64,000 nucleotides of DNA from Rhodosorus marinus. Lineage: Eukaryota; Rhodophyta; Stylonematophyceae; Stylonematales; Stylonemataceae. This document shows, one piece after another, positions 11,466 through 25,394 of this stretch (its first letter is position 1; every line of letters starts with the position of its first letter). The notes under the pieces are model-generated. The model was given only the letters and a program-made list of their open reading frames with translations, was not told the origin of the DNA and ran no database searches. The position numbers and the translations under genes were made by a program. The stretch is from positions 3,674,501 through 3,738,500 of the forward strand of contig JAMWBK010000001.1 in the NCBI GenBank assembly GCA_029953675.1, in the 5' to 3' direction.

Positions 11466-14400
11466 TTTCCAAAACTAACCAATAACCCACAAGAAACGCA
11501 ACTGTAACAAGTCCCCCACTCTAAACCCAAGTATCACACAGCACTTGAAACCTCATACACGTTTTGCCTAACCACTCAGTCTCCCTCCCAAGGCGCAAAA
11601 GTCTGCGCTAATACAGGTATAGAAAGGTTACCAACACACATGCTCTCCTTCCGTGCCTAAGCGAGGCTCTCAGGAGGTCGTTGCTACCGATGCAGTATGA
11701 TATACAATACGCATGCGCACAGGTAAGCGAACTCGTCTAATAAATTCACAGTTGCTCCACTTTTTTTTACCACAAATCTAATGCCAAGCAATCCAGCCCT
11801 CCTCGTGCCATATTCAAGCCCCCCCCAAAGCTGAAAACTAACACAGGAATGACAAAAAATCGGAAAGAGTTTTCACTTCCGACAATCCAATTCATTATTA
11901 AAAAGAATTAGACGATTCGACAAAGAATTTCAAGGATTTTCCGGAAAGATTTTCGGTAAGCCCGAAAGGGAAACAAATTTTTTTCTTCTGCAGTTGCGGG
12001 TCACACAACAATTTCGGTTTTATTAACACGGGGGTTTGATCAATCGCCGACTGCCCCCTTTCGTTTGGCCAGAACACCAAAATATGTGTCTAAACGAAAA
12101 ATGGTCGGGGGTGCCTACAACTGAAAAAAGGTTGTAAGTAACAAAACGAATGAAAATTCGATCCCCCCCAATCATGCTTCTGCGAAACTCCAACACGCGA
12201 GCGCTTAGAAAAACGTTCTATCCGGCATGAAACAACAGTACCTACTACCTGCTAGAAAAAAACGGTGAGAGGGGGGAGTAGTGACGGGAGAAGGAACAAT
12301 TAAGGAAAAATGAAAACGGCTAATTTTCTCATCCAGTCCCATGGAGTGGTTGGGCAAGGGGTAGAACCAACTGCTTCTTACTGAATGTCACACACCCATA
12401 ATGCTTGCTCTAGGAATGTTTTCTCAGAAGAATTTGCATTAATCTGCTCGCAGCTGTCGTGCGTGAACCAAATATTACAACCCTTTGCCGGAATTATCAG
12501 CTAAAAAGGGGGGATTCTTTACCCGATGCAGGCGCTGATCCTGCTCGAAAAAATTTCAAGGCCTGGTAAACACGTAATTTCTGCACACTCTCCATATTTA
12601 CCGCACAAGGGGAGGGGGGAGCTCAGCAATTGTTTTGACACTGGACATGAATTTCGGATCAGGATAAGTTGACAAATTTCCTGTCTCTGCTTTTTCTGTA
12701 TTACCTGTTCTGAACAGGTCGAAACGAAGCTCAGGCGTTAAACCGAAGCACCGCAACCGTACATGTGTCATCGCTTACCCCACGGCAAGACAAACGAACT
12801 CTGAACAAATCTTGACAAATACCAACCCCTAAGGAAGCCCGCTAAAAGCAAGCGGAGGCCAAAAAGATGAACTTTCAACTTGCGGATAATGGGACCTCTG
12901 CTTATAGTTGAAATTTCAATGTTTATTGTTCTGGTGAACCTTTCAAATTCGTTCGCCAATCACAGACACAACCCAGTCCCATAGATTTTTATAATTTTTA
13001 TAAGTGTTTTTGGCGAGAGAAGATTTGTATTGCTATCCGAAGGGGCGGAACTCATATCAAAAGTCGCCCATGAAAAACAAATATTTCAGCTCTCAAATTC
13101 ACCCAAAAAAATAAAAACATGCTTAAATCATTCAGCAAACCTCCTGTGCGGATATTCCAATTGATTTTGACACGATTCTTGCCGGCGCAGGGGTGGTGGG
13201 TTTGCAACGCGCAGTCAGAGATTTGAATGACCAGTTATGAATTCTTGGACGTTCCCCGTTTTGATAACCGTCAAAATTTCTAGAAACGGGTTTCAGCACC
13301 GCATTATCCTTTTAGGTCAAAGGAAAATACGCCCTCCCAAAAACCTTAGATTTGGTTCTATCGATTCTCTATAGCAACTGAACAATCAGCTTCAAAGATA
13401 GGAATATTAGCTGAGCTATTGTTGATAGCCTAGTTTTAACTGATGGGTTGTTCTAGCCTAGAGATTCCATGCCCATTTTCGCAAGTTGGTAAGGGGGGGT
13501 TGTGGTCCCGAATCGTAGTACCCCAAGCCCACGTAACGTATCAATTAATTTTTGTCTGTCTGTCCCATCCACGGCCGGGTTTTCCTTGGAGACCAACCGA
13601 TTGTTGTCCTTTTGTATATTCCCGCGGAGGGTGGTGGATTTTGCCTTGAATATGGCACGAGGAGGGCTGGACAATTCGTCGATGTATTAGAGAAGGCCAG
13701 TCTTTGTCGGTCGGGTCAATTCCAGAGAACGAAATATTTCATAAATAAGGACACTTGGATTCCTCCACGAGATTGTTTACCCTCATAGACAGTGTTTCTA
13801 CATTCATGAATTGACCAGATTAAGACAACAAAGGAGCAAGATTCTAAAAACCCAACTAGATCTTGAACTTTTGGCTGCCCCCCTCATCATCCCCCCCCAA
13901 CGACTTTCCCGACCATAGCAAACGCTGAAAAGGAAGAATCCAATCATATCTCGTTATGATTAGACCTGACACTGGCTGCACCAATCACTACTCTGGTGTG
14001 AATGTGGATATTTCATTTCACCACAGGCCATTGGTCATAACAATCGAGCACTAGGAACGGGTGCATTGGCAAGCGTTTCCTCGCAACAACGGAGTGGTGC
14101 AATATCCCCTCCCCCCCCTCCCCCAATGCTCATGCGTGGGGTGGGGGTGACGGAAAGGGTGGGGCATATCGTTCCAGTTCAATTCTGGCGACGGAACGGC
14201 GCTTAAGCGTTGTTCGTTCTCAAGTGCCCGAGAGAGAAAATTTCTCCTTATTATGTGCTCTGGTTCCAGCGAGGAGCAACAATAACAATTTATCATTCAT
14301 TGTGCAGATAATTGAATTTTACTAATGTTTGGAGGGTGTTAGTATGTTTTCGTCGTGTCGACTCCTGGCGTTGTCTTTCAGGGCGGTCTACCAGTCCTTC

Positions 14401-17400
14401 AGGCAATGGTTTTGTCAAAAAGCTCCCAGGGTAGGGTGGACTATCGCTCTTCTGGAGTCCCAACTTGTGCTTGGGCTGACAATCTATATTTGGAAGAACC
14501 CGCGAAGGGGTTGTGTGGAGGGGGTTAAGTGTTGCTGGGATAGATTGCTCATTTCAATGTCAAACCATTCCAACAAGACCGTACTGGTGCTCAAAGTTTC
14601 ACGAACCCTTACAACATGCCGCCAAAGCATGGGACAATACTAAAACGACTGTTGAAGAGTTGTTTTAGGCTTTTTAGGAACCGGGCAAGTTTTCGGTTAA
14701 ACAAAATCTGTTATTTAAGGAGAAGGACCAAATATAGGTAGCTCTGTGAAAAGGCAGAGATCTAATCGCTGGTTCCTCCTCCCAAACGAGCAAAACGAAA
14801 ATTTCCTTAGCTCGTTATCACTGCGCGTTGTTTCTTCAGCCACGATCACCAATAAAAGGCATCGTCGTAATCTCTTATCCAATCACAAGAAAAAAGGGAG
14901 GAGATGGTAGCTACGCTATCCAATCATTTACGTTTAATAACCAATGGTTTTCTCTTTAGTGCAAAAGTCAACCTAAATTTGGTTAAAGTTTCGATCCCAA
15001 TGCGTTCCATTGGTGAAAAGTATAGATTTTTTCATAAAGTTGAGGATCCATAGGCTGGTGATCAACAGGTTCACCCGGATGTTCAACGGTGACAAGAATG
15101 CCAGGGAAGATCCGTGCCACACTTGGTCCATTCTAGAATGCATTCGGAGAGAGCCGGCGGGTTGGGTTGGGTTCTTGTATTGGATAAAATGCTGGGTGGG
15201 AAAGCTTCACGTCCTCACGTGGAGGCTACTAATGCTATCATCATTCGAGCGTGAAGATATCTTGGGGCTGCCTCAGGGGCTGCTGGTCCCCTCCTCGCAA
15301 TGTCGAGTGTGATGGGGACTAGTAAGTTGCTTCCGTCGGCAGGGGATGCATATCATTTTGCGCGCACAATTTTATATATATTCTACGTGCCTGGGAGCAA
15401 AATGCCACTTATGCACGTCCATCCTCCATCCGCTTTTCAGCCACCTACAAAATTTTCGCCTTAATTTGAAGCGTTTCGATCCCTTGAGATCGATGACTTG
15501 CTTAGTGGTCCGGCTGTGGCAAGCAGTGGCTTAAAATCAATTTAGAAGAGGTGTTTGTGTGCCAGCGATACTTTTACGATTCACGTGAATGCGTGGCAGC
15601 AGCTTGTCACCAGTCCGGGGGGACGGAGGGCAAGTGGAGGGGAAAGTGTTTTAAGTGGAAATCTGCTGCTAGCCTTGGTCACAGCTGCTGACGGTTGTTG
15701 TCAACATGTAGTTCTACGAACGAATCACACGCTGCTGGTTGAGGAGATTTCGGTAATGGTGAAGGAACTCATTTTCATGAGCGGGGTGCAGCTATCAAGA
15801 GCTATTCTCAATTTTGCTTTTAAGTCGGGCGTATGCTGCCTTCCAGGCGCATCCCTTCGAGGCGCAGTACGTCTCGTTTCACCTTCGCATTGCTCTGTGG
15901 TCCCACACGGTACATGGTTTGCTAATGAATATCGGATTCCGATCTCGTGCAAATGCACACCTCGAAGATGCCGGGATTCGGGCCGACGAGGCTGAAGTTC
16001 GAGCACTCTAGTCCTGAGCGTCAGGTGACCTTGAGCGAGTGTCCAATTTGCCTCCGACCTCTGATAACCAGTCCATCCTTATCAAGAAGCTCAGCCATTC
16101 AGTCTCGCAACTGAATGTCCGTGAGTGAGGAATTTATTCATTTTCGACGTACCAGCAGCTAATACCGGCGTACGGAGAACTCGGTCATCCTGCCCAACGG
16201 TTTCGTTCGATTCGTGAGAAAGTACAAGTTCATTGGTTCATGCCTTGCATCAACGACAAGACCAGCTTGTACGAGCCCATCACGTCCGCGTAATGAACTC
16301 CTCGGGACCAACTATAAAGAGAATTTCATGGCAGGCAATTTTAACCGCTTTGTTGCATTGTAGAACGATTCTTAAACGAGCAAGCCTTGCTCACATGGGC
16401 ATATCCTCTTTCCTTGATTCCCGGAGACGCATGGCAGACAGCAAGGAGGCTTCCAGGTGCTCCGAATCGCGCCCACCCATCTACGTGAACATGAGGAACA
16501 GCACTACTGTGTACAAGAGCGCAGTCGACTACAATTTCTGGGCAGAGCAATGCGAAACTAGTGCAAGGCGTTTCACAAAGATCGATTCTATCGTCTCCAC
16601 TTTCCTTCATATTTTAGGCGTGAAGGATAGGCCTCTACGGGGAAATGGCCAAGCTCCAATGCTGCGATTGTTGGTAGACGTGCAGTTGCTCTATTCTTTG
16701 TGTTCTCGAAGCCCTCGATCGACATTCGCAATACCTCCAATGTTTGTGTATTGTTACCCCGCGATAACTGGCTGGGCAATAGAAGCAACCATTACAGGCG
16801 CTACTCTTTTGGGGTGGACTATGTTCCTGGTCCAGTCTGGCAATAACGCTTTCGTCCAGTTGAGCGGAACGGGGGAACCCTTCCCAATATCGCCCGTCGA
16901 ACAGTACCGTTTCGCTGTACAGTAACCCCAGCGGTCCCAGCTGCTTACCGCGTCAAACGGAGAACTCGATGGGAGTTGCGGAGTAGGTACATATACAACA
17001 GCTCGTCAACGCCTGAGCAGACGATTAAAAAAGAAATCGCCTGTGCAGAGAACAGTGCTTGGCAGTCTTGCTAATCCAGACGCTACCCAGACGAACCTCT
17101 TTGTTGCGATTCAGCTAGAACCAGCACCTCTGGGGCAATCTACCGTTGTTGTTGTGTTTACAGCAAGCTTCGATCAGACCGCCTTGGATACTCAGACAGA
17201 TGCAAATCCGCCCAAGAACGAAAAGCGTCGTAGACAAACCCTCGCAAATGGAAAACCGACCAACTGAACAGGAGACGGGTATCGCTTGCTTGCTCGACCA
17301 ACGAAGCATCCGCCTACGTATAACAGGCTCACCTCCAGTTCATCTTGATGCGAACCGCTGGAGGGGTCTGTAGTGAAGTCCTTATGGATACTTCAGAGCG

Positions 17401-18625
17401 TCAGTAAGAGAATTGCTAGGGCATATCCAGACCCTACAGAGTAAGATCCACTACCACGTTCACTGGTTGTACATGAAAATATTATACAAATGTTCTCGGA
17501 CCGTTTCAAGGATAGACAAAACGGTCCGCCCAGTTCTGCCTGAGAATCGGGATGCCCATCTAGTGTTGCAGTTGCGCGCGGGCTCCAAATTATGGAGACG
17601 TGGAAAGGTTTCGCGTGCACACAATATGTCGGTATGCACAAATGATCCTCATGTTCTCGAGCTTTCGCAAGAGACCACTTTTGTTTCTGCCTATGTCACG
17701 ACTGTCCCCCATTCAAGTTGCTGTTGAGTCCAGACCGCGAGGTCTGGACGAGCCAATTCCCACTCCTCCAGCGCGCGAACGCGAATAAGCTCAATCAACT
17801 TGTAAAAAAACACAGCGGCGTCTTCCTTAGAGGTAGCTGTTCTTGAATACTACTGTGACTGGGAGTGGTACTGCGAGTGAGGCCTCAGTATACTGTTCTG
17901 GCTCTTGCGGATTGGATTCTGTCTGTTGAGACCGCGAACGGTTGGAAATGCTGAGGCCACAAAGGAGGAAGGAAAAGGGCCAGAAAATCTCTGTTTAATT
18001 GGCGAAGAGATCCTGTACCACCCTAGTGGGGAGCTGATCTGCTCGAGCCAGCATTTTTTTCAACGGCGCTGGAAGGCTTGAATCCGAAACCTTGGACAGG
18101 ATCCTATAAGAGCTTAAGCGCGGGATGCGCCCTATCAACCTCTGCGTGCTCGCTCATTGCGCCGGTTTATCCAGAGTCTTGAGCCCGTGGAGAGCCGAGG
18201 TTAGTGTAGTCAAGAGTAATTAGGTCGACAACTGAAGTTCTGCCCTCGAACTCCAGGGTCAGTTCCCACTTCCCCGTCTCCGGGCGCCTATGAGATATCA
18301 CTTGCTGACTACCTCTTCCATCCAAGCCTGGGAGTACTGATGTTCTCCCTCTTTCCAGCGCGTCGATCAAAAGATCTCAACGGGCAACAAAGTACAGATG
18401 GAGCTCGGCGCCCGGACAGACGCAAGCGATGATCCCTCAAGCATTTTTATTTGTTTTCGTTCAAGTATGTTGAGAGAGAGAGGGCAATACCCAAAGTCTT
18501 CGGAATATTTGGTGTCGGGAACATAGAGCGGGTTTCAACGAACGCCCCAAGCGCAGTCTTGGTTATCGCGGTGGCCATGCATAATACTGTACAATTGTAG
18601 CTTTGGCAAACCATCGTATTCTGTA
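11466..18625. other. Seven-kilobase region with no supported gene
   Basis: AT-richer intergenic DNA with short homopolymers (for example 11761-11768, 14101-14124) and many stop codons in all frames. The longest open frame (16233-16925, plus) has no recognisable motif and no believable codon pattern. I cannot assign RNA genes here. Decayed transposon sequence is possible but unproven. Confidence 0.5.
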
Positions 18626-19300
18626 CTAGGAGGCAAACGCAGGTACATAAAAGCTGCGTCCAGTTTCTGAGCGGATGATGATGAACGTCGGGTTCTCCCA
18701 TAGGTTACCAATGAGACCGTACTCATTACACCAGTCTGGAATGAGCCTATCTCGCACGCCATCTCCGTAGAGGATGGTCAATGCAATGCTCTGCAGCGGG
18801 TCAAACACCTGATCAATCACCGTCGACACGAGACATTGGCAGACTATATCTGGTACTCGCCGCTCACATGTCTCCTTGACCCAGGTGCGATTATCACTGA
18901 GACTGATTGACAAGCTCTTAACATTCATGGAATGAAGCTGAACAGCAGTCGCTTCCATTTCCCGAAAAGCGGTGGCGAGCGCCTCCTGGCGTGCGTTGAG
19001 GTCGATCAGCATCAGAAATCGATCAACATTGCAGTTTCCTGCAAGGAAGATCTTTTTTGCACATTCGGGTGTAATCCCCAAAGACCGTAACACAGCACAC
19101 CGAAGGGCGTACTTCTCAAACCCCAACCTACCTTCCTTCAAGACTGCGTCCATGTCAACTCTCTCCAGCGGTTCGAGTTCAACATTTCTCTTCACACGAA
19201 GAACGTTCTCCCTACAAGAAGCATCCATACCGCCTCCTCCAGGAAACACGTCCATGGAGTCCCTATGGTACGGCCTCCTCTTCACTCCAAGCTCCATCAT
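18626..19300 (-). CDS. Hypothetical protein, 224 aa
   Basis: An open frame on the minus strand runs from the paired ATG codons at 19300/19297 to a stop at 18626. The frame stays open farther upstream without an ATG. A good 3' splice site (a T-run followed by CCTGGTTCAG) ends exactly before GATGATGG, so an upstream exon may exist. The protein begins MMELGVKRRPYHRDSMDVF. It contains a helical, Leu/Ala-rich middle (CAKKIFLAGNCNVDRFLMLI) and a hydrophobic C-terminal third. No family is recognised. Its length and residue composition resemble the real genes more than the surrounding noise does. Confidence 0.5.
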   Translation of the reverse strand: MMELGVKRRPYHRDSMDVFPGGGGMDASCRENVLRVKRNVELEPLERVDMDAVLKEGRLGFEKYALRCAVLRSLGITPECAKKIFLAGNCNVDRFLMLIDLNARQEALATAFREMEATAVQLHSMNVKSLSISLSDNRTWVKETCERRVPDIVCQCLVSTVIDQVFDPLQSIALTILYGDGVRDRLIPDWCNEYGLIGNLWENPTFIIIRSETGRSFYVPAFAS

Positions 19301-22300
19301 CCTGAACCAGGCAAAAAAAACACCAAAAGCCAACACGCTTTTCAACCCCTAGACTAACGTAACCCCGTTACCTAACCTTTCACAAACCAAAACCCAATAG
19401 CAGATGTGGTTCTCCTCCCCTCTCCGTTCCCTTCCCCCCCTTTACCGATACCAACGCTCCCGCATCAGCACCCGCGGCACCCACTCAGCCTTTGTAGGAG
19501 CCACACTGAACCCCTTTTAATGCACTTTCTCGTAGTCCGTTTGATCTCGCTTTTAATCCTTCAAAATTATTTCATAATACAATATAGGTAGAATCCGTAC
19601 TAGTTTGGCGAAGAGGTTTGTCACCTCTAAAAACCGAGTGCGGGTACAAATACAAATGTCGTGTGTTTCTTATTTTAATTTTACTTTTTGGACGGTATTA
19701 ATACAATCATAATTTGAGCCGGCGTGGAAAGTTCGGGTGGCCACCCCTTGCTGGATTCTGCGTGTTCGAAAAAGTCAGCGGGAGAGGGGATACTTGAAAT
19801 CCTTCTGATGTCTACCCTGAACTAGAAACAGATGGGTAGAAATACTTTCTTCAAACACAGAAACAGATTTGGTTAAAATATATTCACGGGAAAAAAGGAC
19901 TTCTGCGATATTGTGGAGTAGGGGTCGATCTTCCTCAATATCTTTAGATACGGGTTCTCGGAATGAACGGAAACCAGGGCAAGGGTTGGGGCGGGCGTGG
20001 CGGGAGTCGTTGAAAAACTGTTCTCCGTTCAAAAACAAGGACTCTGAGAAGTTGTTTTCTTCTTGAAAAAGTAAATACCCATGATTTCGGATTTTAGCAG
20101 TTTCAGAATATCCTAACTTGTCCCTGTTGATCGCGGGTGGGTTGGAAGGTCTACTTTAGCCTAAATTTTCAATTAACCGTAGTAAAAAGTACTAAAAAGA
20201 TACCCCACACGACCATTCCTTCCATATCAATGATTGGACACATAAGTTTCGAGACAACCAATCAAGCGTTGCTTAATCCTTAATCAATCCAAGCCATGGA
20301 AAAATTCTAAAAATATACTTGAAAGACAACTATGTATCTCCTGACCATTTTGTTTTCGGAAGTTTTTTGACGTTTCCCATTCCTATCGATTTTATCTCCA
20401 GGCGAAGGAGAGTTTCCTGCCTTCTATTTCTCATGGGGGATGCTAAAAATAATAATAATAAGATAAAGAGAAAAGGCGATCGATCCCCCTTCCAAACCGA
20501 AAAAAACAACAATTTCAACGAAAATCTTTGCGGAGAAAGCACCAAAAAATTGGTCCTTTGCATTGTATTATGACGCACGATTGTATTCCTCCAAAAACAG
20601 TCGAATATTATATAATATTTTACTATATATTCGTATTGGCGGGAACTATCGCTGTAGGAAAAGTATACGCCCGAAAATATATGTTTTTCAATATGTACTC
20701 TATTGGCTTTGTTTTTCCCACGGTTTCTGGTTTGTTTTTTTTTGGCTCTGGTTTATTGTGTTTTTTTTGGAATGCTTTTGAGGGTACTAAACGTGGATGA
20801 AGGCTATGCTTAGGGGGTTTCTGCTCGTGTGCCCCCTGGCGGGCTAGGCAGAGGGTAATGTTCTTAACGGTTGTGTGCAAAACGGTTCCTGGGGGGCGAA
20901 TCACCGATTCCAATTGTTATCTCCGGAACGGTCGAGCCGCGGCATCGGGTTCCCAACATTGAATGCGGTCGTCGTACTAACGCAGCCTCAAAACGTGGCT
21001 TGGGAATTTCCGAGGCGTAGGGCGTTTTTAAGCATCTTGAGCGAGTTGGAATCATAAGGAGGGGTTGCCATTTCACAAGCGTCGCGGTGGGTATTTTTGC
21101 GAGTGCACAAAGTCCCATTTTCATGGCCTTGCAACGACAATACATATGTGCTGATGCCGTTCCATAGGCTCACAGAGACTCTCCTTGGGTTTCGTCTCGG
21201 TCGCATCCCTTGTAAAGCCCACACCGAAGAGCAACACCGTGGGGATCTCTCAGGTTGTCAGCAAGAACGGCAAAGGAAACCCTTCATCAAGGGCTACTCT
21301 TTGGCTCAGTTAACGTTCCTAGTTCGCCCTATGCCAAGGTCATGGAACTCCCCCCTCCCCCGCACAACGATATCACGAATCGAATACTGGTTCCGTCCTT
21401 CCGCGTTAAAATCATTCGGTAGTAGCAAGTCAAGCGCAACGTCTGCTAGAAACAAGCCACATGGCTCCGATACTACACAGCGCGCTCTACAATCGGATGG
21501 ACTTCGACCCAAACAAGAAAGTTTCGCCTCGGCAACGTCCTCGTTCCGCAAAAGCAGTGGAAGATGTAGGAAAGAAAAAGCTCGTTTTGCTTGTCCAGTC
21601 AGTTTCATGAGAACGAACAACTTGAATCCCGGCCCGCTAGTGGGACTGTGCTAGCGGATGCACTCCGTTTGAAGTTGCCTCTGAGCAGACGCAGAGATCC
21701 TGTTTGCTTCTGTCACGGATTCACTACACATTCGAGTGAAGACGAAGCTGTTGGCAGTGCCGGCATTTCATGTTGATGCGCGCGGCCAGTAGTTGGTAGT
21801 TGCGAACACGAGACCATGCTACCATTCAGGTAGAAGTATATGATCTCGCCTCAGCTGCATATTACCGCATCCGAGGTCCGGCGTTCCTGAAAGAAACATT
21901 TGGCGATGCGGTGGAAACTGAAGCGGCAGGGCAGCCTAGAAAGGATTCTTCAACTGTAATCGATTTCGGGGCTAGAACAGGCGTTGGTGTTCATGTACAG
22001 TGAGATGAAATCTCAACTCGTTGATGTTGATGGGCATGTACACTGAGATGTAATATCAAACTGCGTCCCTTGACCAGTACACGATGCGTCCTAACATGCC
22101 ATCCGGTTTCTCTGAATGTGTACCCTCAGCGCCATTTCTACATAAGTGAATCCGTCATATGCGGTATCTGCCCGTACTTGCCTAAACATAGGCAACCTCT
22201 CCCGGTACTCCACTGGTTGCTAAAACGGTCACAGCCAACGAGGGCAGCTGGACCGGTGGGGGGGGGGGAGCGAACACAATAGTGTCAATGAAAGAGAATT

Positions 22301-23095
22301 TGTTCAATCAGGGACAGATTTCATACACACCCAGTGGGACTTGTTGAACGTCATGCAGACGCTCGCTCGCTAAGAGACCCTTCCTATCACAATCCCACTC
22401 TCTCTCCTCTGGTAACAGCTGTCACTAAATATTTAAAAATCGTAATATTTTCCATGGAATCTTGCCGGAATTCGAATCATGCAAAAACTAGACTATTTAT
22501 ATGGGAAAGAGTCCGGGGTCGAGGTAAGTGCTCAGGATCTCCGGGAAATTGAAAATAATTTCCATTTTATGAGGAACCAAAATTTCGCCCCGATTCGATC
22601 CCCACCCTTAGTTCACTGTACTTATCCTAAAAATCAAGGCAAGGAGAAAGCTTGGTTTCTCCCTTGATTTTTCCTGCAAGAGGATACGTTCCGTTTCTCT
22701 CCCGTAAAGAACTACATTTTTTCAGTGGTATTGGGGTTCATTTAGTTTGAAATTTTGGGGGAATCCTGGGATTCCTGTGGCTGTGGGGTTCTTGAGCCCT
22801 GCATATTGATTGATAATTAGTCATTAAGAATTTCGATTTGATTGAGTCATTTCTTTTCAGTGGATGTGGATGGATAGATTGGGTTCATAAGCGTTTTTGT
22901 GAGATGGAAGCGCGGCCGTTTGGCAGCTGGGGCGCAGATATAAAGGACTATCTCCTAAACAAGCGTGGGGCTAGGGCGAGAAGCGTTGTTCTGTTCTGCT
23001 GAGGTGGAACAAGGGTTAGTTGTTCAGTTTTTTTTGCTTTTATTTGTAGGTTGGGAAAAGGGGGTGGTTTCGTATTGTTTGTTTTGGTGGAGAAG
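19301..23095. other. Intergenic, no supported gene
   Basis: A G-run lies at about 22258-22268 and AT-rich patches occur around 20580-20640. Overlapping open frames at 21097-21654 (+) and 21306-21620 (-) have no motif. The last 200 bases before the HAD gene are the likely promoter region; a TATA-like ATATAAAGG occurs at about 22937-22945. Confidence 0.4.
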
Positions 23096-24079
23096 ATGAT
23101 TGGGTTTACGTTGAACTTCGGAGCTGCGTCGAAGACGAGGGGTGCCAGGAGGGCCTGCAGGTTGCGGAGTTCCGATCATGGGATTGAGTACGTAACTTGT
23201 GATGTAGATGGGACGCTGCTTAATAGCAAACACAATGTGGACGGTGCGGTAGCCAACGCTGTTGTACGTACTCTGGAGAACGGCGTTAAGTTTGTGTGTG
23301 CAACGGGAAAGTCTAGGCAGGGTTCGCTGAACAGCATTGGTCCGGACTTGGAGAAGAAGATTCGGAACGCTTATGGAGGGGAGGTTCCTGGTGTCTTCTT
23401 GCAAGGGCTTATTGTGTATGGACTGGACGGGAAGGTTGTTCACGAAAGGCTGCTTACTTCGGATATGGCGCAAAAATTGGCAGATGCTTCTCGCGAACAC
23501 GGGGTAACTGTGGTTGCTTATAGCGCCGATCGTATTCTCTGCGAGGAGGAAGATGATGAGACCCGGAAGTTGAAGCCCTACAAAGAACCTACCCCAGAGC
23601 CGATCGGGAGGTGGGAAGACGTCATTGGAAAGTTGCCAATACACAAGATGATGTACCTCGCTCCCGTCGCCGATTGCGAGAGATTCCGACCTGTGCTGGA
23701 GAAGATCGTGGGTGACGAGGCAAAGATCACACAGGCCATGCGGGACATGATCGAAGTTCTCCCGCCGAATGCTTCGAAGGGATTTGGGGTCGAGAGGTTC
23801 CTTGAAAGCTTCAACGCCGACCCGGGGAAGCTACTCGCCATAGGGGACGCCGAGAACGACCTTGAAATGCTGAAGCTCGCCAAGTACGGCGTTGCCATGG
23901 GGAACGGATTCGACAGTGTGAAGGCAGTTGCAGATGATATCGTCCTTGATAATGACAACGCTGGCGTGGCGGTCGCTCTCGAGAAGTACGTACTGGACGA
24001 ACCGGAAGATGAGAAATTTCCCGGTGAGGATTTCCCTGTTACAAGAATTGAACACTCCGCAGCAGCTCAAACCGCATGA
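23096..24079 (+). CDS. HAD-superfamily phosphatase, Cof/sucrose-phosphatase-like (IIB cap)
   Basis: A single exon of 327 aa starts at the first true ATG (23096). All four HAD motifs are present. Motif I is CDVDGTLL (nucleophile Asp36, acid Asp38). Motif II is CATGKS (Thr70). Motif III includes the lysine of NASKGFGV. Motif IV is GDAENDLEM (Asp251, Asp255). The cap lies between motifs II and III, as in the type IIB Cof family that hydrolyses sugar phosphates and related small phosphoesters with magnesium. The first 28 residues (MIGFTLNFGAASKTRGARRACRL) are basic, hydroxylated and poor in acids, so an organellar (plastid or mitochondrial) transit peptide is plausible. The exact substrate cannot be read from sequence. 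The acidic C-terminal tail lies outside the fold. Confidence 0.92.
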   Translation: MIGFTLNFGAASKTRGARRACRLRSSDHGIEYVTCDVDGTLLNSKHNVDGAVANAVVRTLENGVKFVCATGKSRQGSLNSIGPDLEKKIRNAYGGEVPGVFLQGLIVYGLDGKVVHERLLTSDMAQKLADASREHGVTVVAYSADRILCEEEDDETRKLKPYKEPTPEPIGRWEDVIGKLPIHKMMYLAPVADCERFRPVLEKIVGDEAKITQAMRDMIEVLPPNASKGFGVERFLESFNADPGKLLAIGDAENDLEMLKLAKYGVAMGNGFDSVKAVADDIVLDNDNAGVAVALEKYVLDEPEDEKFPGEDFPVTRIEHSAAAQTA

Positions 24080-25394
24080 GTTCGGCCCAGGTAGAGGTCC
24101 CACACAAGTTTGAGGACGAGGAGTATGGCTCCTTTCGTTGCTTGAAGAGTTTGTAATCGAAACCTTGACTTTCCAACTCTTGTAGAATATGATTTGTACA
24201 TTCGATTGTAGACAGCGGACTTTTTTTTTTTTATTGTAAGTCGGTAAAATCCCTGTTTCATCAGTCGATTAGATGCACCGCCCACCCCCCGGAACCCTTC
24301 TCTCTCTCTCTTACACCTGAGAGTGGGGGTTTGTTGCCGCTGAGCACGGTCTTCTGTCCCGCAGAGAAGCGACAGGCATGTCTGAATTCGCACGGAGCAA
24401 TGTTCAGATAAAGGTAGACTTCACCGGGTTAAGCTCGATGACGTAGTGAAGCAGGAAGCAGACGGAAAGCCAAAACATTGGTTCTTCGGCGATCCCGTTG
24501 AAGCAACCCAGTACGGGAGACCCACGGAAGCGATGTTGTCTAGATAAACGCCTTCTCCCTGCGCCTCACGTTTGATCAGTTTGTAGACGCTTGAGGAGCA
24601 ACCGGTCGGTGCTCTCCAGACGCTGCACCTGAATGAGATGATAGGGATTACTCCCCATTTCGCGACCCACGATAAATGACTTCTTCGAGGGAGAGAGTGT
24701 GGTTCAGCATACTTTGTACTGCTGTCAACTCCAAGGAACCCACTGGGCGCACGGCCTCCACGGAGACGGTTAGCGCCCGTTATCCGTGGCTGACCAAATC
24801 CATCAAAAGATTGCATCGACCTGGTCAATTTGGTAGGCTGAAAGCCCGACAACCGATAACCTTGAGCACACGCTAGGAGATCCACAAGAAGAGTTTCGAA
24901 TTGTCCACAAAAACTGGCCGCTGGCTCTCTCGTAGAATTGCGTTTCAGGACGTCACGAGGGGATGTGAGCCGTTCGCACTATCGACGAAGTTCCGATTTG
25001 AGATTGTTCAGGGACGCTTGCTAAGGAGACCTTTGCGAATCCGACCGGAGAGCGCCTACCTTGGCTACGTCAACGTCATTAGGGAGGAATTTGAAAGCTG
25101 GTTGGCATCGCCTGCGAAGATTAAGACATCTCTCCTCAGTCGAAAAAGGGGTTTAGGAAAGGTGAACTTTCTTGGTGTGGAAGGCATCGGAGTATTAGGG
25201 AACGCGAAAACCTTGTTGTTCGCGGATCTCGGAAGGAGCGGTTGATAGACTTTGCGAGCTTCCAGGATGTTGTTGTCCGTCGTCAACACTTAGTGCGTAA
25301 GGTGAAGCTGATTCTCTCTTTGAAGAGGCTGTAGAGCTAGCTAGTCCGTGACGGAAGCTGTGGGAAGGGAGGAGTTGGATCTGTGCGGATTAAG
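24080..25394. other. Intergenic, no supported gene
   Basis: An open frame of 154 codons (minus, 24421-24885) and one of 114 codons (plus, 24901-25245) carry no known motif. I see no splice model linking either to its neighbours. A T-run lies at 24222-24232. Confidence 0.4.

Noticed and set aside
16233-16925. 230-codon plus-strand open frame
   Set aside because: Long, but composition is irregular, no domain is visible, and the frame fits no splice model. I treat it as chance or decayed sequence.
24421-24885. Minus-strand 154-codon frame as a transposon polyprotein
   Set aside because: No copia or LINE motif could be aligned, and both strands are similarly open.
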